Positions 22,184 through 29,894 of a DNA stretch of 45,995 bases are shown piece by piece. The notes beneath the pieces are model-generated. The model was not told the origin of the DNA and made no database searches. It was given only the letters and a program-made list of their open reading frames with translations. The stretch lies in the IMG/VR virus record IMGVR_UViG_3300020147_000133, positions 1 to 45,995 of that record. One strand, 5' to 3'. Position 1 is the first letter of the stretch. Each line of letters opens with the position of its first letter. Source of the stretch: a virus. The position numbers and the translations under genes were made by a program.

Positions 22184-23989
22184 CTAGAGGATGAGCATCT
22201 GGTATTGGCGCTCGGCGGCCTCGGTCTCATTCGCCAGCGCCGCGCCGGCTGCCATGGCGTTGGTCACCAGCCCGTCGATCCGGCCCCTGGACCGCTTCTT
22301 GTCGAAGGCCCTGTTCTTCTGCCCGTCCGCGATCAGTAGGGCGTTGCCGGCGCACCAGTAGGTGACGGGCGAATGATCGATGACGATCTGCTTGTTGAGG
22401 ATCGCATCCTCGAACCGCTCGACGCTCCGGGGCATACAGAGCTGCCGGTCCTCGAACACCACCCGCGTCCCTTGGGCATGGGCGACCAGCTTGAGCCCTT
22501 GCCCTTCCGGTTCCGCCGGGCCCTTCCAGCGCCAGACCGGGAAGCCGATCTCGTCGCAGGCGGCGATGAAGTCCGCGATCCCTGCCGGATCGAAGGCCAG
22601 GTACTGCAGATCATGCTCTGCCGCGATCTCCGCCAGCTTGGCGGCCACGAACGACTTGTCGATCACGGCTCCGGGGACGACCTCCAGCCAGCCGTCCGCA
22701 GCCCACTGGCTGTAGGGCGCGCTATCGGCCCGCTCCCGGTCGTCCAGCCCATCCTTCGTGGTCCAGTACCAAGTCTTCGAGTAGAGCTTGCCGTCCTTCA
22801 GCCAGCTCACCGTCAAAGCGGTGAGGTCGTTCTTCTGCGACAGGTCGAGCGACGCCCAGCAGGGACAGCCCCGGAAGTCGTCCGGGTCCACCTCGCCCTG
22901 AACCGCGGCCCAAGACTCCTCGGCGATCCAGAAATCCACCGCCCCGGTCGGGATGCCGAAATACAGCCGCTTCACGGACATGGCCGTCGAGGTCAGCTGC
23001 CGGGCCGTATTGACCTCGCCCCGGATGTTCTCTTCCGGGAAGGTGATCCCCAACGCCGGCAGGGCCTTCACCCACGCCTTCGGGTTGTCGAAGATCGTCT
23101 CCCGGTCCGCCTTGTCGACCCGGGCGATGAAGGCGAACGCCTCGTCATCGAGAACTTCGCCCTTCAAGACCCGCTGGAAGAACTCGCTGTAGGCGGTCCC
23201 GACCAGCTGCGTCGATGCGGGGGTGTTCGTCCCCAGCAGCATCATCGCATCGCCCGGCATCTTCGCGATGGCCCGGCGCCACGTCTCGATGGAAGTCCCG
23301 AACTTGAACTCGTGGATCTCGTCCGCCGTCACCAGCGTAGGGCGCGGGCCGGAGATCGCCTCCCCATTCGCCAGCGCCTGAAACCTCGAGCCCGTCTCGG
23401 GATGCTCGATCTTCCAGGCGTTGTCGCCTTCGCCCCGGATCAGCACCTCGCCCCGGCTCACGAGGCTGTCAGTCTCATCCTCCGGCGTGTCCGGCAGGTT
23501 GGCCCGGCACATGGCCACGGCATCCTTGAACAGCACGTTCGCGGTCGCCCGGTCCTGACCGATCGCATAGACCTCTGACCTGGCCACCCCATGCCAGCCC
23601 ATCATGTAGAGGCCGATGGCCGCCATGAGCGGTGACTTGGCCTGCCCCTTGCCAGTCTCCAGCCACGCCTGCCTGAACCGGAGTCGCCCGCTCTCCTTCT
23701 TCCACCCGAACAGGCTGCCGATCACGAACCGATGCCACGGCAGCGGGACGAACGGCTGCCCCTCCATCGCGCCAGCCGTCACGGTCAGGACCGCAGGAAA
23801 GAACCCCAGCGCCCGAGACGCCGCCGCTTCGTCAAACCACAGTCCGCGTGACGGGCCTTCCTTCAGGTCCCGCAGATGGCGCTCAGCCGCGAACTTCCCA
23901 AACTCTCCCGAGATGATTCGGCCCGCAACGACGTCCAGCGCCCATTGCGTCGTCGGGTCAGCCGGCTTTGACGGGCCGGAGATAGTCAT
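22184..23989 (-). CDS. Terminase large subunit
   Basis: A 601-aa DNA-packaging motor. The N-terminal ATPase has WLETGKGQAKSPLMA (a Walker A variant with Ala where Gly is usual) and LVTADEIHEF as Walker B with catalytic Glu. The C-terminal nuclease shows SLDLSQKNDLTAL and YLAFDPAGIADFI with acidic metal ligands. It is most like the HK97-type large terminases. The ATG at 23989 is preferred; a TTG at 24022 in frame gives 11 more residues and deeper overlap with the small subunit. Confidence 0.92.
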   Translation of the reverse strand: MTISGPSKPADPTTQWALDVVAGRIISGEFGKFAAERHLRDLKEGPSRGLWFDEAAASRALGFFPAVLTVTAGAMEGQPFVPLPWHRFVIGSLFGWKKESGRLRFRQAWLETGKGQAKSPLMAAIGLYMMGWHGVARSEVYAIGQDRATANVLFKDAVAMCRANLPDTPEDETDSLVSRGEVLIRGEGDNAWKIEHPETGSRFQALANGEAISGPRPTLVTADEIHEFKFGTSIETWRRAIAKMPGDAMMLLGTNTPASTQLVGTAYSEFFQRVLKGEVLDDEAFAFIARVDKADRETIFDNPKAWVKALPALGITFPEENIRGEVNTARQLTSTAMSVKRLYFGIPTGAVDFWIAEESWAAVQGEVDPDDFRGCPCWASLDLSQKNDLTALTVSWLKDGKLYSKTWYWTTKDGLDDRERADSAPYSQWAADGWLEVVPGAVIDKSFVAAKLAEIAAEHDLQYLAFDPAGIADFIAACDEIGFPVWRWKGPAEPEGQGLKLVAHAQGTRVVFEDRQLCMPRSVERFEDAILNKQIVIDHSPVTYWCAGNALLIADGQKNRAFDKKRSRGRIDGLVTNAMAAGAALANETEAAERQYQMLIL

Positions 23990-24395
23990 CGGAGGCACGG
24001 GCAGACCTCGCTTTCCGCTCAACCTTCGCCGCCGTCGACCGCCGGCGAGGCGACAGGCCCAGCTCCGCCTCCAGCTGCGCCGCGTCCGATCCGGCCTCGC
24101 GCATCGCCATGAAGTGCGGACTGATCCGCGCGATGGCCTTCGCGTTCCCCCGGCGCGGCTTGGTCACCGCCCCGTTCTCGGCGACCTCCCGGCTCGACCG
24201 GTCAAAGTTGATGTAGGCCAGCACCAGCCGCTGGATCGCGTGACGGTTCGTAGGAGAGAGCGTGTTCCGCTCCCGCATCTCCGTCGTCACCAGGCGCCAG
24301 TATTCGCCGGCCGCCTCGATCTCCAGGTCGTCCGTCAGGAGCATCCGCCAGTGCGGCTCCGGTACGATCTCGCCCGTCCCTTGAACCACGTTCAT
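23958..24395 (-). CDS. Terminase small subunit, P27-like
   Basis: A 145-aa protein directly before the large subunit and overlapping it. It is helical, with YWRLVTTEMRERNTLSPTNR and LVLAYINFDRSSREV, then SPHFMAMREAGSDAAQLEAE and LGLSPRRRSTAA, the order seen in P27-type small terminases. It recognises the packaging site. It starts just after an intergenic stretch that may contain cos. Confidence 0.85.
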   Translation of the reverse strand: MNVVQGTGEIVPEPHWRMLLTDDLEIEAAGEYWRLVTTEMRERNTLSPTNRHAIQRLVLAYINFDRSSREVAENGAVTKPRRGNAKAIARISPHFMAMREAGSDAAQLEAELGLSPRRRSTAAKVERKARSARASDDYLRPVKAG

Positions 24396-24512
24396 GCGCC
24401 CTCACCCCTACGGGGTGCCCTCAACTTTTCGTTCTGAAACCGCTCTCAGTGAAAATGCAGGGCCCCCGCCGGTCCGTAAGGCAACGACTTCCAGACTTTC
24501 GACCCCCGCCCC
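24396..24512. other. Intergenic stretch, candidate cos/packaging region
   Basis: About 117 bases between the HNH and small terminase genes without a convincing gene. It contains a CACCCC-TAC-GGGGTG hairpin (24403-24417) and an A/T-richer patch. HK97-like phages that encode an HNH protein beside terminase usually carry cos near here. No known cos sequence is recognisable, so this is a positional guess. Confidence 0.3.
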
Positions 24513-24908
24513 CTATGGTCTGGGCTGGTTCCAGGGATGGGCGGCGTCGATGGGTCGCCCCTTGAGGTCACACCCTGCCACGAAGCCTCGGCTCTCTTGC
24601 TGCTGCTTGGTGATGTCGTGATGGTCAGGGCAGAGGGTTTGCAGCTCGCCGCACCAGAACAGGGTCTCGCTGCCCTTGTGCTCGATGACATGGTCGGCGA
24701 CGAGGAAGCGCCGCCTCGGGTTAGCCTGCCTCTCACCGGTCGAGGTGAGGCTTCCGTCGTTGAGTATGCCCTTGGCCAGGCACATGCGGCACAGGGGCTC
24801 GGCCCTCAGTTGCTGAGCGCGGCGGCCGTGAGGACCGCACCAGCGGGCCAGCTTGTACCACGGGCGCCAAGCCTCAGCCTCCGGGCTCCGGTTGTCCCTG
24901 CGGGTCAT
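24513..24908 (-). CDS. HNH endonuclease, terminase-associated
   Basis: A 131-aa nuclease with two zinc-binding Cys pairs (PLCRMC and LCPDHH) around an HNH core: VADHVIEHKGSETLFW and LQTLCPDHHDITK. HNH proteins in this location stimulate terminase cleavage at cos in HK97-like phages. It is basic at the N-terminus, as expected for DNA binding. It lies 3 bases downstream of the next gene and is read before the terminases. Confidence 0.88.
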   Translation of the reverse strand: MTRRDNRSPEAEAWRPWYKLARWCGPHGRRAQQLRAEPLCRMCLAKGILNDGSLTSTGERQANPRRRFLVADHVIEHKGSETLFWCGELQTLCPDHHDITKQQQESRGFVAGCDLKGRPIDAAHPWNQPRP

Positions 24909-24911
24909 GGG

Positions 24912-25172
24912 TTAGGCTGGGCGGCGCTGGCGGGTTCCGTGTCGCCGGGCTCGCTGCTCCAGCTTGGCCATCTCGGCGTGGACCATAGCCTGAACTTCGG
25001 AGGCGTCGATCTTCAGGACCAGCTTGCTGACGGTCTCGGCCTCGCGCCATGAACGCCAGACGATCTCGCCGTGATACCAGAGCACAAAGCCCTCGGGCCA
25101 TTGGCTCAGGCGGACGACGCCACCATCCGGTGTTTCGGCGCGGGCGATCTCGACGATCTCAGCGTCAGCCAT
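24912..25172 (-). CDS. Hypothetical 86-aa protein
   Basis: A small protein with a beta-rich first half (GGVVRLSQWPEGFVLWYHG), a helical middle (AETVSKLVLKIDASEVQAMV) and a basic C-terminal tail (RARRHGTRQRRPA). No family recognised. It is packed 3 bases before the HNH gene. Confidence 0.6.
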   Translation of the reverse strand: MADAEIVEIARAETPDGGVVRLSQWPEGFVLWYHGEIVWRSWREAETVSKLVLKIDASEVQAMVHAEMAKLEQRARRHGTRQRRPA

Positions 25173-25195
25173 CCTCGCCTCCGATGTCGTGGGTG

Positions 25196-25447
25196 TCAGG
25201 CCGTGACGTGCATGGCCCGCTTGGTCTTCGGGTCGATCAGGGCCGACTCCCTCTTGGGGTAGCCGCCTATCCAGACCCGCCGGAAGGTGGCCGTCTCGTC
25301 CCCGGCGCAGCGGAGGCGCTCGTAGTAGTCGCCGTTCCTCACCGTTCGGTCGATGATGACCGGCTCGCAGCAGGTGCGGTCACAGACAGGACAGCCCGCG
25401 CGCTTGGCGTGGGCCGCAGCGATGATGCCTCCGACGTTCTCGGGCAT
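25196..25447 (-). CDS. Zinc-ribbon protein, Ogr/Delta-like size
   Basis: An 83-aa protein with CPVCDRTCCEP and a further LRCAGDE, then a basic C-terminus with WIGGYPKRESALIDPKTK. Small Cys-rich proteins of this type include late-gene activators and NrdR-type ribbons. I start it at the ATG at 25447 (MPENVGG); an upstream in-frame start at 25537 adds 30 low-complexity residues. It is the first gene after the candidate late promoter. A regulatory role is possible but unproven. Confidence 0.55.
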   Translation of the reverse strand: MPENVGGIIAAAHAKRAGCPVCDRTCCEPVIIDRTVRNGDYYERLRCAGDETATFRRVWIGGYPKRESALIDPKTKRAMHVTA

Positions 25448-25583
25448 GGCGTCTCGGTGCTGTGGTGATGGTGTCGCTTCCCCGGGCTGGCCGTTGCCGT
25501 AGCTCAGAACACAGGCGGGGGAACGAGAACGGCCCACGCCGGGAAGGCGGGGCCGGTGTCCGGACGCGCGAAGCGCCGATACG

Positions 25584-25615
25584 CTTTTATGCCCTGATTT
25601 TATTTAGAACCGCAA
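25584..25615 (-). promoter_or_regulatory. Candidate late promoter
   Basis: On the minus strand TTGCGG (25615-25610) is followed after 17-19 bases by GCATAAAA. The stretch 25585-25610 is the most A/T-rich in this half of the window and separates the last early gene from the zinc-ribbon/HNH/terminase block. A late promoter here is expected by gene order, but the consensus match is weak. Confidence 0.35.
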
Positions 25616-25629
25616 GGGGTGGTGTTCGG

Positions 25630-26352
25630 TCACGCTGCCGGGCGCAGGATGTCGTAACCGACCGCCGCCAAATCGAGAGCCACGCCCAGCTCCGCCTCCA
25701 TGGCCAGGGCCCTGGTCTGGTCGTTGCCGGCCAGAGCCCTGACATACTCGCCCCGCCCACATACGGCGTCGATCAGGTCGGCCAGCCTTGCCGATCCTGT
25801 GGCCGAGACGATGTGGGCCCGCGCATTGGCCTGCCGGTTCCGGGCGTCCGCGGCCTTCTTGGCCGTCGTGGTGTCGAGGTCGTCGTTCGCGGCGCCGTGG
25901 GGGGTGTTGTCGTTCAGGCAGGATCGCAGGCTGTAGGTCCGCACCAGGGTGTAGTCCGCCGACCACGCCTCGGCCGCCCGCTTCCGATGTCCGGTGAGGC
26001 GCTTCTTGTCGATCAGCCACAGCATCCCGTGGCGCTTGCCGACTCCGGTGGCGGTGCGGAGCGTGTCGACGCCCTTGGCGGCAAGGCCGGCATCCTGCTC
26101 CGCTGCCGCCTCCCGCGACTCCCGTTCGGCCTTGGCGCGACGGTGATCCTCCAGTCCGTCGTCCACGCGGTCCAACGCCTCAATGGCCTTGTCCATCTGG
26201 CGCAGGGCGATCCTGTTCTCGGCTGTACGCATCGGCCCTTCCATGTGGGCTTCCGGCATGGCCTCGACCCGGCCGCGGACAAGGGCGGCCCGCTCGATCA
26301 GCTTGCGCCACTCAAGGGCGATGCGGGCTTCGGCTTTGGCGGCGAGGGTCAT
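25630..26352 (-). CDS. Last gene of early operon, possible late regulator
   Basis: A 240-aa, highly helical and charged protein. The N-terminal half looks like coiled coil (RRAKAERESREAAAEQD). The C-terminal part (ARLADLIDAVCGRGEYVRAL and MEAELGVALDLAAVGYDI) is weakly reminiscent of the DUF6456 domain of alphaproteobacteria. Its position, last in the early operon and next to the presumed late promoter, is that of lambda Q or other late activators. That role is inference from order; the family match is not certain. Confidence 0.55.
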   Translation of the reverse strand: MTLAAKAEARIALEWRKLIERAALVRGRVEAMPEAHMEGPMRTAENRIALRQMDKAIEALDRVDDGLEDHRRAKAERESREAAAEQDAGLAAKGVDTLRTATGVGKRHGMLWLIDKKRLTGHRKRAAEAWSADYTLVRTYSLRSCLNDNTPHGAANDDLDTTTAKKAADARNRQANARAHIVSATGSARLADLIDAVCGRGEYVRALAGNDQTRALAMEAELGVALDLAAVGYDILRPAA

Positions 26353-26570
26353 GCTGCGTCTTCCTTGGTGAGAGGGGAGGGGTCGTTGTCCGACATCAGG
26401 GCGATGGTGAAGGCCGCGTCCTCGCGCTGGATCGCCATGTCAGCGTCGAGCAACGATGCGGCTGCGTCCCGTAACTGCCGGGCGCTGGCAGAGCCCTTCG
26501 GTCGGGTTTCCGCCTTGTGGATCAGGCCGTCTGCGATGACCCGGAGGGTTGTATCGTTCGCCGCTCTCAT
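26349..26570 (-). CDS. 73-aa hypothetical early protein
   Basis: Its start overlaps the helicase stop (ATGA at 26567-26570) and its stop overlaps the next start (ATGA at 26349-26352). The product is one or two helices (TLRVIADGLIHKAETRPKGS, then QLRDAAASLLDADMAI) with an acidic tail. No family recognised. The double coupling and clean composition support it. Confidence 0.65.
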   Translation of the reverse strand: MRAANDTTLRVIADGLIHKAETRPKGSASARQLRDAAASLLDADMAIQREDAAFTIALMSDNDPSPLTKEDAA

Positions 26571-28048
26571 GCCGCGCGCTCCGTTTCCCGGAAGTGCCGG
26601 TCCTCGGTCCCGAACTGCATCCGCACCTCGCCGGGCTTGCCGATGACCTCGTGGTATCGGCTCTTCTGAACCTTGATCAGGGTGTCGTCTTCGTTCTCCC
26701 GATGCACGATCACCCCCAGGTCGGCCTTGTTGTACCAATTGGCCGAGCCGGCGATGTCGTAGAGGGTCGGCATCTTGTACTTGCCGTCGGCGTCCTTCAC
26801 CGACTTGGTCGGGTGCGCGATGACCGCGATGTGGACCCGAAAGGCCTTGGCGAACCGCTTCAGCGCCCGGATGGCCCGGCCAGTGTATTCCGTCTCCGTC
26901 TCTCCGGGCCTGCGGCTGTGCTCGAGTTCGTTCCACGGGTCGATGATGATGATCGACGCCGCGAACCGGACGACAGCTGCTTCCATCCTGTCGAGTAGCC
27001 ATTCGAGCGAGGCGTCGTCATCCTCGCCCGGGACGAGGAAAACGTGGTGCTCGTTGATCCACCGGTCGGCCGCCGCGATTTGATCCGCTTCAAGTTTCCA
27101 GTGCGCCGTGCTGCAGTACCAGGCCCGAAGGTTCCGTCTGTGGTCGCGCTGGGGCTCCTGCTCGAACGAGGCCCACGCGATGGTCAGGGCGTTGTCCTGA
27201 GCCACACCGCAGAACAGGTCGTTGGCGAAGCTGGTCTTGCCGAAGCCCGGCGTTCCGGTGAACACCGAGAAGTCGCCCAGCCGGACTTTGAAGTTCTCGC
27301 GGAAGAGCCCGAACTGGCGCGGGCGCGGCTCGTAGAGCACCTGTGCCGGCAGGGGCGGGAGGTCGCTCATCCGGTGGACCCCGTCGACCTTGATCCACTG
27401 CGCCCGGTTGACCGTCTCGACCACGCCCTTGGCGCCGTAGTCCTCCAGCACCTCGTTCAGGTCTTTCAGGCGCTCCCTGCCACGGCGCCCAGGGTTCTTG
27501 GCCTTCGGGTAGGTCAGGAACTTGCACCGGAACCGTCCGAGGATCACGGACAGGTCGTGCAGCAGCGCAGCGCCGTTCTCGTCGCCATCCGAGGCGATGA
27601 TGATCACCGGAGCCCGGTCTTTCGTCAGGAACGGCTTAATGTCCTTGAGCCAGTCGTACTTGGTCCCGCCTTCCAGATCTTCCGCCGTCCGTTCGCCCGG
27701 CGGCGGGGCGCCGTCCGGAACGCTGATCGTCCGCAGCAGGCCGCACTGGATGGCCGCCAGGGCGTCGAGTTCGCCCTCGGTGATGATCAGCGGCTGATCC
27801 AGCAGCGCGTCGTCCTTCACCGCATCCTCATTCCAGGCACAGCGGACCCCGCCCTTGTCCTGCCAGTATTTCTGCTGGCCTTCGGGCACCTCGCCGAGGA
27901 AGCGGTATTTGCGGCGGACGATCTCTCCGCCCCTGACGAACGGGATAACCAGCGCATCACCACCACCTTTGCGGACGCTCCCGAGCCCGAGCCGGCTGGC
28001 CAGCTCGATGTCCAAACCCCGCTGGTCGAGTTGATCCATCACGGTCAT
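26567..28048 (-). CDS. TOPRIM-helicase (Twinkle/DnaB-like replicative primase-helicase)
   Basis: A 493-aa replication enzyme. A TOPRIM domain lies at residues 85-165 (PLIITEGELDAL with Glu91; IIIASDGDENG with Asp154/Asp156). A RecA-type helicase follows with Walker A GTPGFGKTS at 265-273, Walker B IIIIDPWNE at 366-374 and an HPTKS motif. It resembles Twinkle and T7 gp4 but lacks the N-terminal zinc ribbon, which is encoded in the overlapping upstream gene. The ATG at 28048 has GGAAGGA close upstream. It would unwind the phage fork and possibly prime. Confidence 0.9.
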   Translation of the reverse strand: MTVMDQLDQRGLDIELASRLGLGSVRKGGGDALVIPFVRGGEIVRRKYRFLGEVPEGQQKYWQDKGGVRCAWNEDAVKDDALLDQPLIITEGELDALAAIQCGLLRTISVPDGAPPPGERTAEDLEGGTKYDWLKDIKPFLTKDRAPVIIIASDGDENGAALLHDLSVILGRFRCKFLTYPKAKNPGRRGRERLKDLNEVLEDYGAKGVVETVNRAQWIKVDGVHRMSDLPPLPAQVLYEPRPRQFGLFRENFKVRLGDFSVFTGTPGFGKTSFANDLFCGVAQDNALTIAWASFEQEPQRDHRRNLRAWYCSTAHWKLEADQIAAADRWINEHHVFLVPGEDDDASLEWLLDRMEAAVVRFAASIIIIDPWNELEHSRRPGETETEYTGRAIRALKRFAKAFRVHIAVIAHPTKSVKDADGKYKMPTLYDIAGSANWYNKADLGVIVHRENEDDTLIKVQKSRYHEVIGKPGEVRMQFGTEDRHFRETERAA

Positions 28049-28238
28049 CGAAAAATCCTTCCTCGTAGGGACAGTGCCAGCACTTCACGAGAACCGCGTC
28101 GGCGGTTTCGGTGACGTGCAAACAGGGGTCGCGTTTCTTCTTCCGGTGGGCCGAGCATTTCGGGCAGGTGGTCCGGTAGTCGGCTCCCCGGCCGGGGTTG
28201 ATTCCGGCGGCTCGGGCCTTGTCGATGCGGGTCGCCAT
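27957..28238 (-). CDS. Primase-type zinc-ribbon protein, split from the helicase
   Basis: A 93-aa protein with TTCPKCSAHRKKKRDPCLHV and LVKCWHCPYEEGF, a CxxC ... CxxC ribbon exactly like the N-terminal zinc domain of phage primase-helicases. Its reading frame continues 92 bases into the helicase gene, where the residues become Arg/Pro-rich and likely unstructured. The start overlaps the previous stop (TGATG). It probably acts with the TOPRIM-helicase in trans, or is joined to it by a +1 slip at a run of five T (28051-28055). Confidence 0.75.
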   Translation of the reverse strand: MATRIDKARAAGINPGRGADYRTTCPKCSAHRKKKRDPCLHVTETADAVLVKCWHCPYEEGFFDDRDGSTRPAGFGHRAGQPARARERPQRWW

Positions 28239-28939
28239 CAGACCCACCCAACGCGCTTCAGCTGCGCGTCCTCTTTCCGCCGCCGGGCGACAGCTTCGGC
28301 GGCCTTGGTGAGGTAGCTCTGCGGGTCCTGGGTGCCGCTCACGGTCGCCTTGGCGAGAGAGGGCAGGAGGTCCCGCGGTTCGAGCTTGTTGGCCGAGATC
28401 AGGCGACCGAAGAACGGGCGCGCCTTGGCTTCGGTCATGCGCCCTTGGCTGGTCAGGAGGCTGACGGCCTTCCTCCACGCCTCGGCATCGTGATCGACTT
28501 GCACGGCGCCGTCAGCGCCCGAAGATTTATCTTCGGAACTCTGGCTTCTGGCTTCTGAAGAATGCTGCAGCAAAACGTCATCGTTTGCTGGCGTCCCTTT
28601 CAGCCTTTTCAACGCATTAGCCCTCGCGCCGAGTCTGCCAGACCGGGCACGTTTGATCGACTTTTCTTGCGCGATTTCGAGCTCAAGGCCGAGGCGAGCG
28701 TTTGTGAGGTCGTCCCCATCGACATCGAAGAATTCAAGCACGTCCCCGCCGATCTTGGCCCATCGTGAGGGGGTGCAGCAGACGATGCGGGCCAGTTTCT
28801 TCGGGTCGTTGGGCAGGCGGCCGTCGGCGCGCCACATTGCCATCAGCAGGAGCAAATACGCCCCGTGCTGTTCCGTGGTCAGGTGCCGCGTGTCGCCCAG
28901 GTAGTCGGCGACATAGAGTTGCATGAAGGGCGCGCTCAT
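28238..28939 (-). CDS. DUF1376 replication-associated protein
   Basis: A 233-aa protein with the DUF1376 N-terminus: MQLYVADYLGDTRHLTTEQH then AYLLLLMAMWR, a winged-helix-like domain frequent in phage replication initiators. The middle is a variable Ser/Asp linker and the C-terminal part a helical domain (KARPFFGRLISANKLEP then LLPSLAKA). It likely binds the origin or recruits the helicase encoded just downstream. The start overlaps a 17-codon micro-gene by ATGA. Confidence 0.8.
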   Translation of the reverse strand: MSAPFMQLYVADYLGDTRHLTTEQHGAYLLLLMAMWRADGRLPNDPKKLARIVCCTPSRWAKIGGDVLEFFDVDGDDLTNARLGLELEIAQEKSIKRARSGRLGARANALKRLKGTPANDDVLLQHSSEARSQSSEDKSSGADGAVQVDHDAEAWRKAVSLLTSQGRMTEAKARPFFGRLISANKLEPRDLLPSLAKATVSGTQDPQSYLTKAAEAVARRRKEDAQLKRVGWV

Positions 28940-28989
28940 CTCGCCCCTCCCGCCGGCATAGCGGCCTCGCGCGGATCGCCGTCGAACAT
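28936..28989 (-). CDS. 17-aa micro-gene between methyltransferase and replication gene
   Basis: An ATG overlaps the methyltransferase stop (TGATG at 28987-28991), and the TGA overlaps the DUF1376 start (ATGA at 28936-28939). The peptide (MFDGDPREAAMPAGGAR) has no recognisable function. The exact nesting suggests it may serve mainly to carry terminating ribosomes to the next start. It could also be chance in compact DNA. Confidence 0.35.
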   Translation of the reverse strand: MFDGDPREAAMPAGGAR

Positions 28990-29894
28990 CAGGCGGCCCC
29001 TGCGAGAGCGAGCAGGTTGGGAGCCGACGACTCGGCCTCCATCTGCATCAGGTTTTTGACGGCTTGCCGGTAGTAGGCGGGCTTCAGTTCGGACCCGATG
29101 AACCGGCGGTCAGCCTTGAGGGCCGCCCAGCCTTCGGAGCCGATGCCCATGAAGGGCGAGAACACCGTGTCGCCGGGGTTCGTCCAGAGCCGGATGCACC
29201 GCTCGATCAGGTCAAGTTGCAGCGGGCAAAGGTGGCGCTCGTCCTTGTCCTCACGGGCGACCTTCACGTTCAGGACGTCGGTCTGGTTGATATCCATCCA
29301 GACCGGAGAGGCCCATTGCTGCCACATCGACACCGGGAACAGGTTCTTGTCCTGCCCGACCTTGTCGGCCTGGCCCTCGTCTTCCGGCGTCTTGCGGAAG
29401 ATCAGGACGTAGTCGGGCATCCCCTGTCGGTTGCGCGTCGCGTCGGTCTGAATCTGTTTGTAGAGCAGGCCCAGCGCCTTCGTCCGCTGCATCTCGATTA
29501 CCGGGTCTTTCCAGACGGTGATGCGACTATGATAGGTCCAGCCTTCGGCTTCATGGACTTCCCGAATATCGGCGGGGAAGTCGTAGAGACCAACGGTGCC
29601 GTGCGTGCCCTTGGTCCGGGGCAGGTCGGAGCAGTGAACCGCCGTCAGCCGGCCGGGCTTGGTGATGCGGAACTTCTCGCGCACGAGATGGCGGTAGAGT
29701 TCCTTGAACTCGGCCTCATTGGCCACATTGCCCATGTCCCGCTCGCTGTCGCTGTAGACGAACAGGTGAGCGAAGGGCGGGCTGTAGACGGAGAAGCCGA
29801 TCGAGGCGCCCGGCAAGCTGGCGGCGAACTCCACACAATCGGCGTTGACGGCGTAGAAGCGTTCGCCCTGAGCGGCGTCGAGAACCTCGGTCAT
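28989..29894 (-). CDS. DNA methyltransferase, N4-cytosine/N6-adenine type
   Basis: A 301-aa SAM-dependent enzyme. The catalytic motif is SPPF (residues 38-41), a variant of SPPY/DPPY, and the SAM-binding loop VFSPFMGIGSEGW sits near the C-terminus, giving the N-terminal-catalytic order of beta-class enzymes. SPPF favours an exocyclic amino target, possibly N4-cytosine. The ATG at 29894 is chosen for its ATGA overlap with the helicase stop. No restriction nuclease is adjacent, so it is probably an orphan that protects phage DNA or marks promoters. The target sequence cannot be inferred. Confidence 0.85.
   Translation of the reverse strand: MTEVLDAAQGERFYAVNADCVEFAASLPGASIGFSVYSPPFAHLFVYSDSERDMGNVANEAEFKELYRHLVREKFRITKPGRLTAVHCSDLPRTKGTHGTVGLYDFPADIREVHEAEGWTYHSRITVWKDPVIEMQRTKALGLLYKQIQTDATRNRQGMPDYVLIFRKTPEDEGQADKVGQDKNLFPVSMWQQWASPVWMDINQTDVLNVKVAREDKDERHLCPLQLDLIERCIRLWTNPGDTVFSPFMGIGSEGWAALKADRRFIGSELKPAYYRQAVKNLMQMEAESSAPNLLALAGAA

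Noticed and set aside
20112-22187. Very long plus-strand open frame over the capsid gene (about 19.9-22.2 kb)
   Set aside because: It is rich in Arg, Gly, Asp and His, has no domain, and mirrors the strongly coding minus-strand capsid gene. It is a GC-rich antisense shadow.
22373-23578. Plus-strand 401-residue open frame over the terminase
   Set aside because: Composition is typical of an antisense shadow and the terminase frame is unmistakable.
24403-24417. CACCCC-TAC-GGGGTG hairpin as a terminator of the small terminase region
   Set aside because: It lies upstream of the small terminase start, has a short stem and no T-run. It is listed only as part of the candidate cos region.
26349-27002. 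217-residue frame extending upstream of the 73-aa early gene
   Set aside because: The upstream part is Arg/Gly/His-rich and antisense-type within the helicase gene. The ATG at 26570 overlaps the helicase stop and starts the protein-like part.
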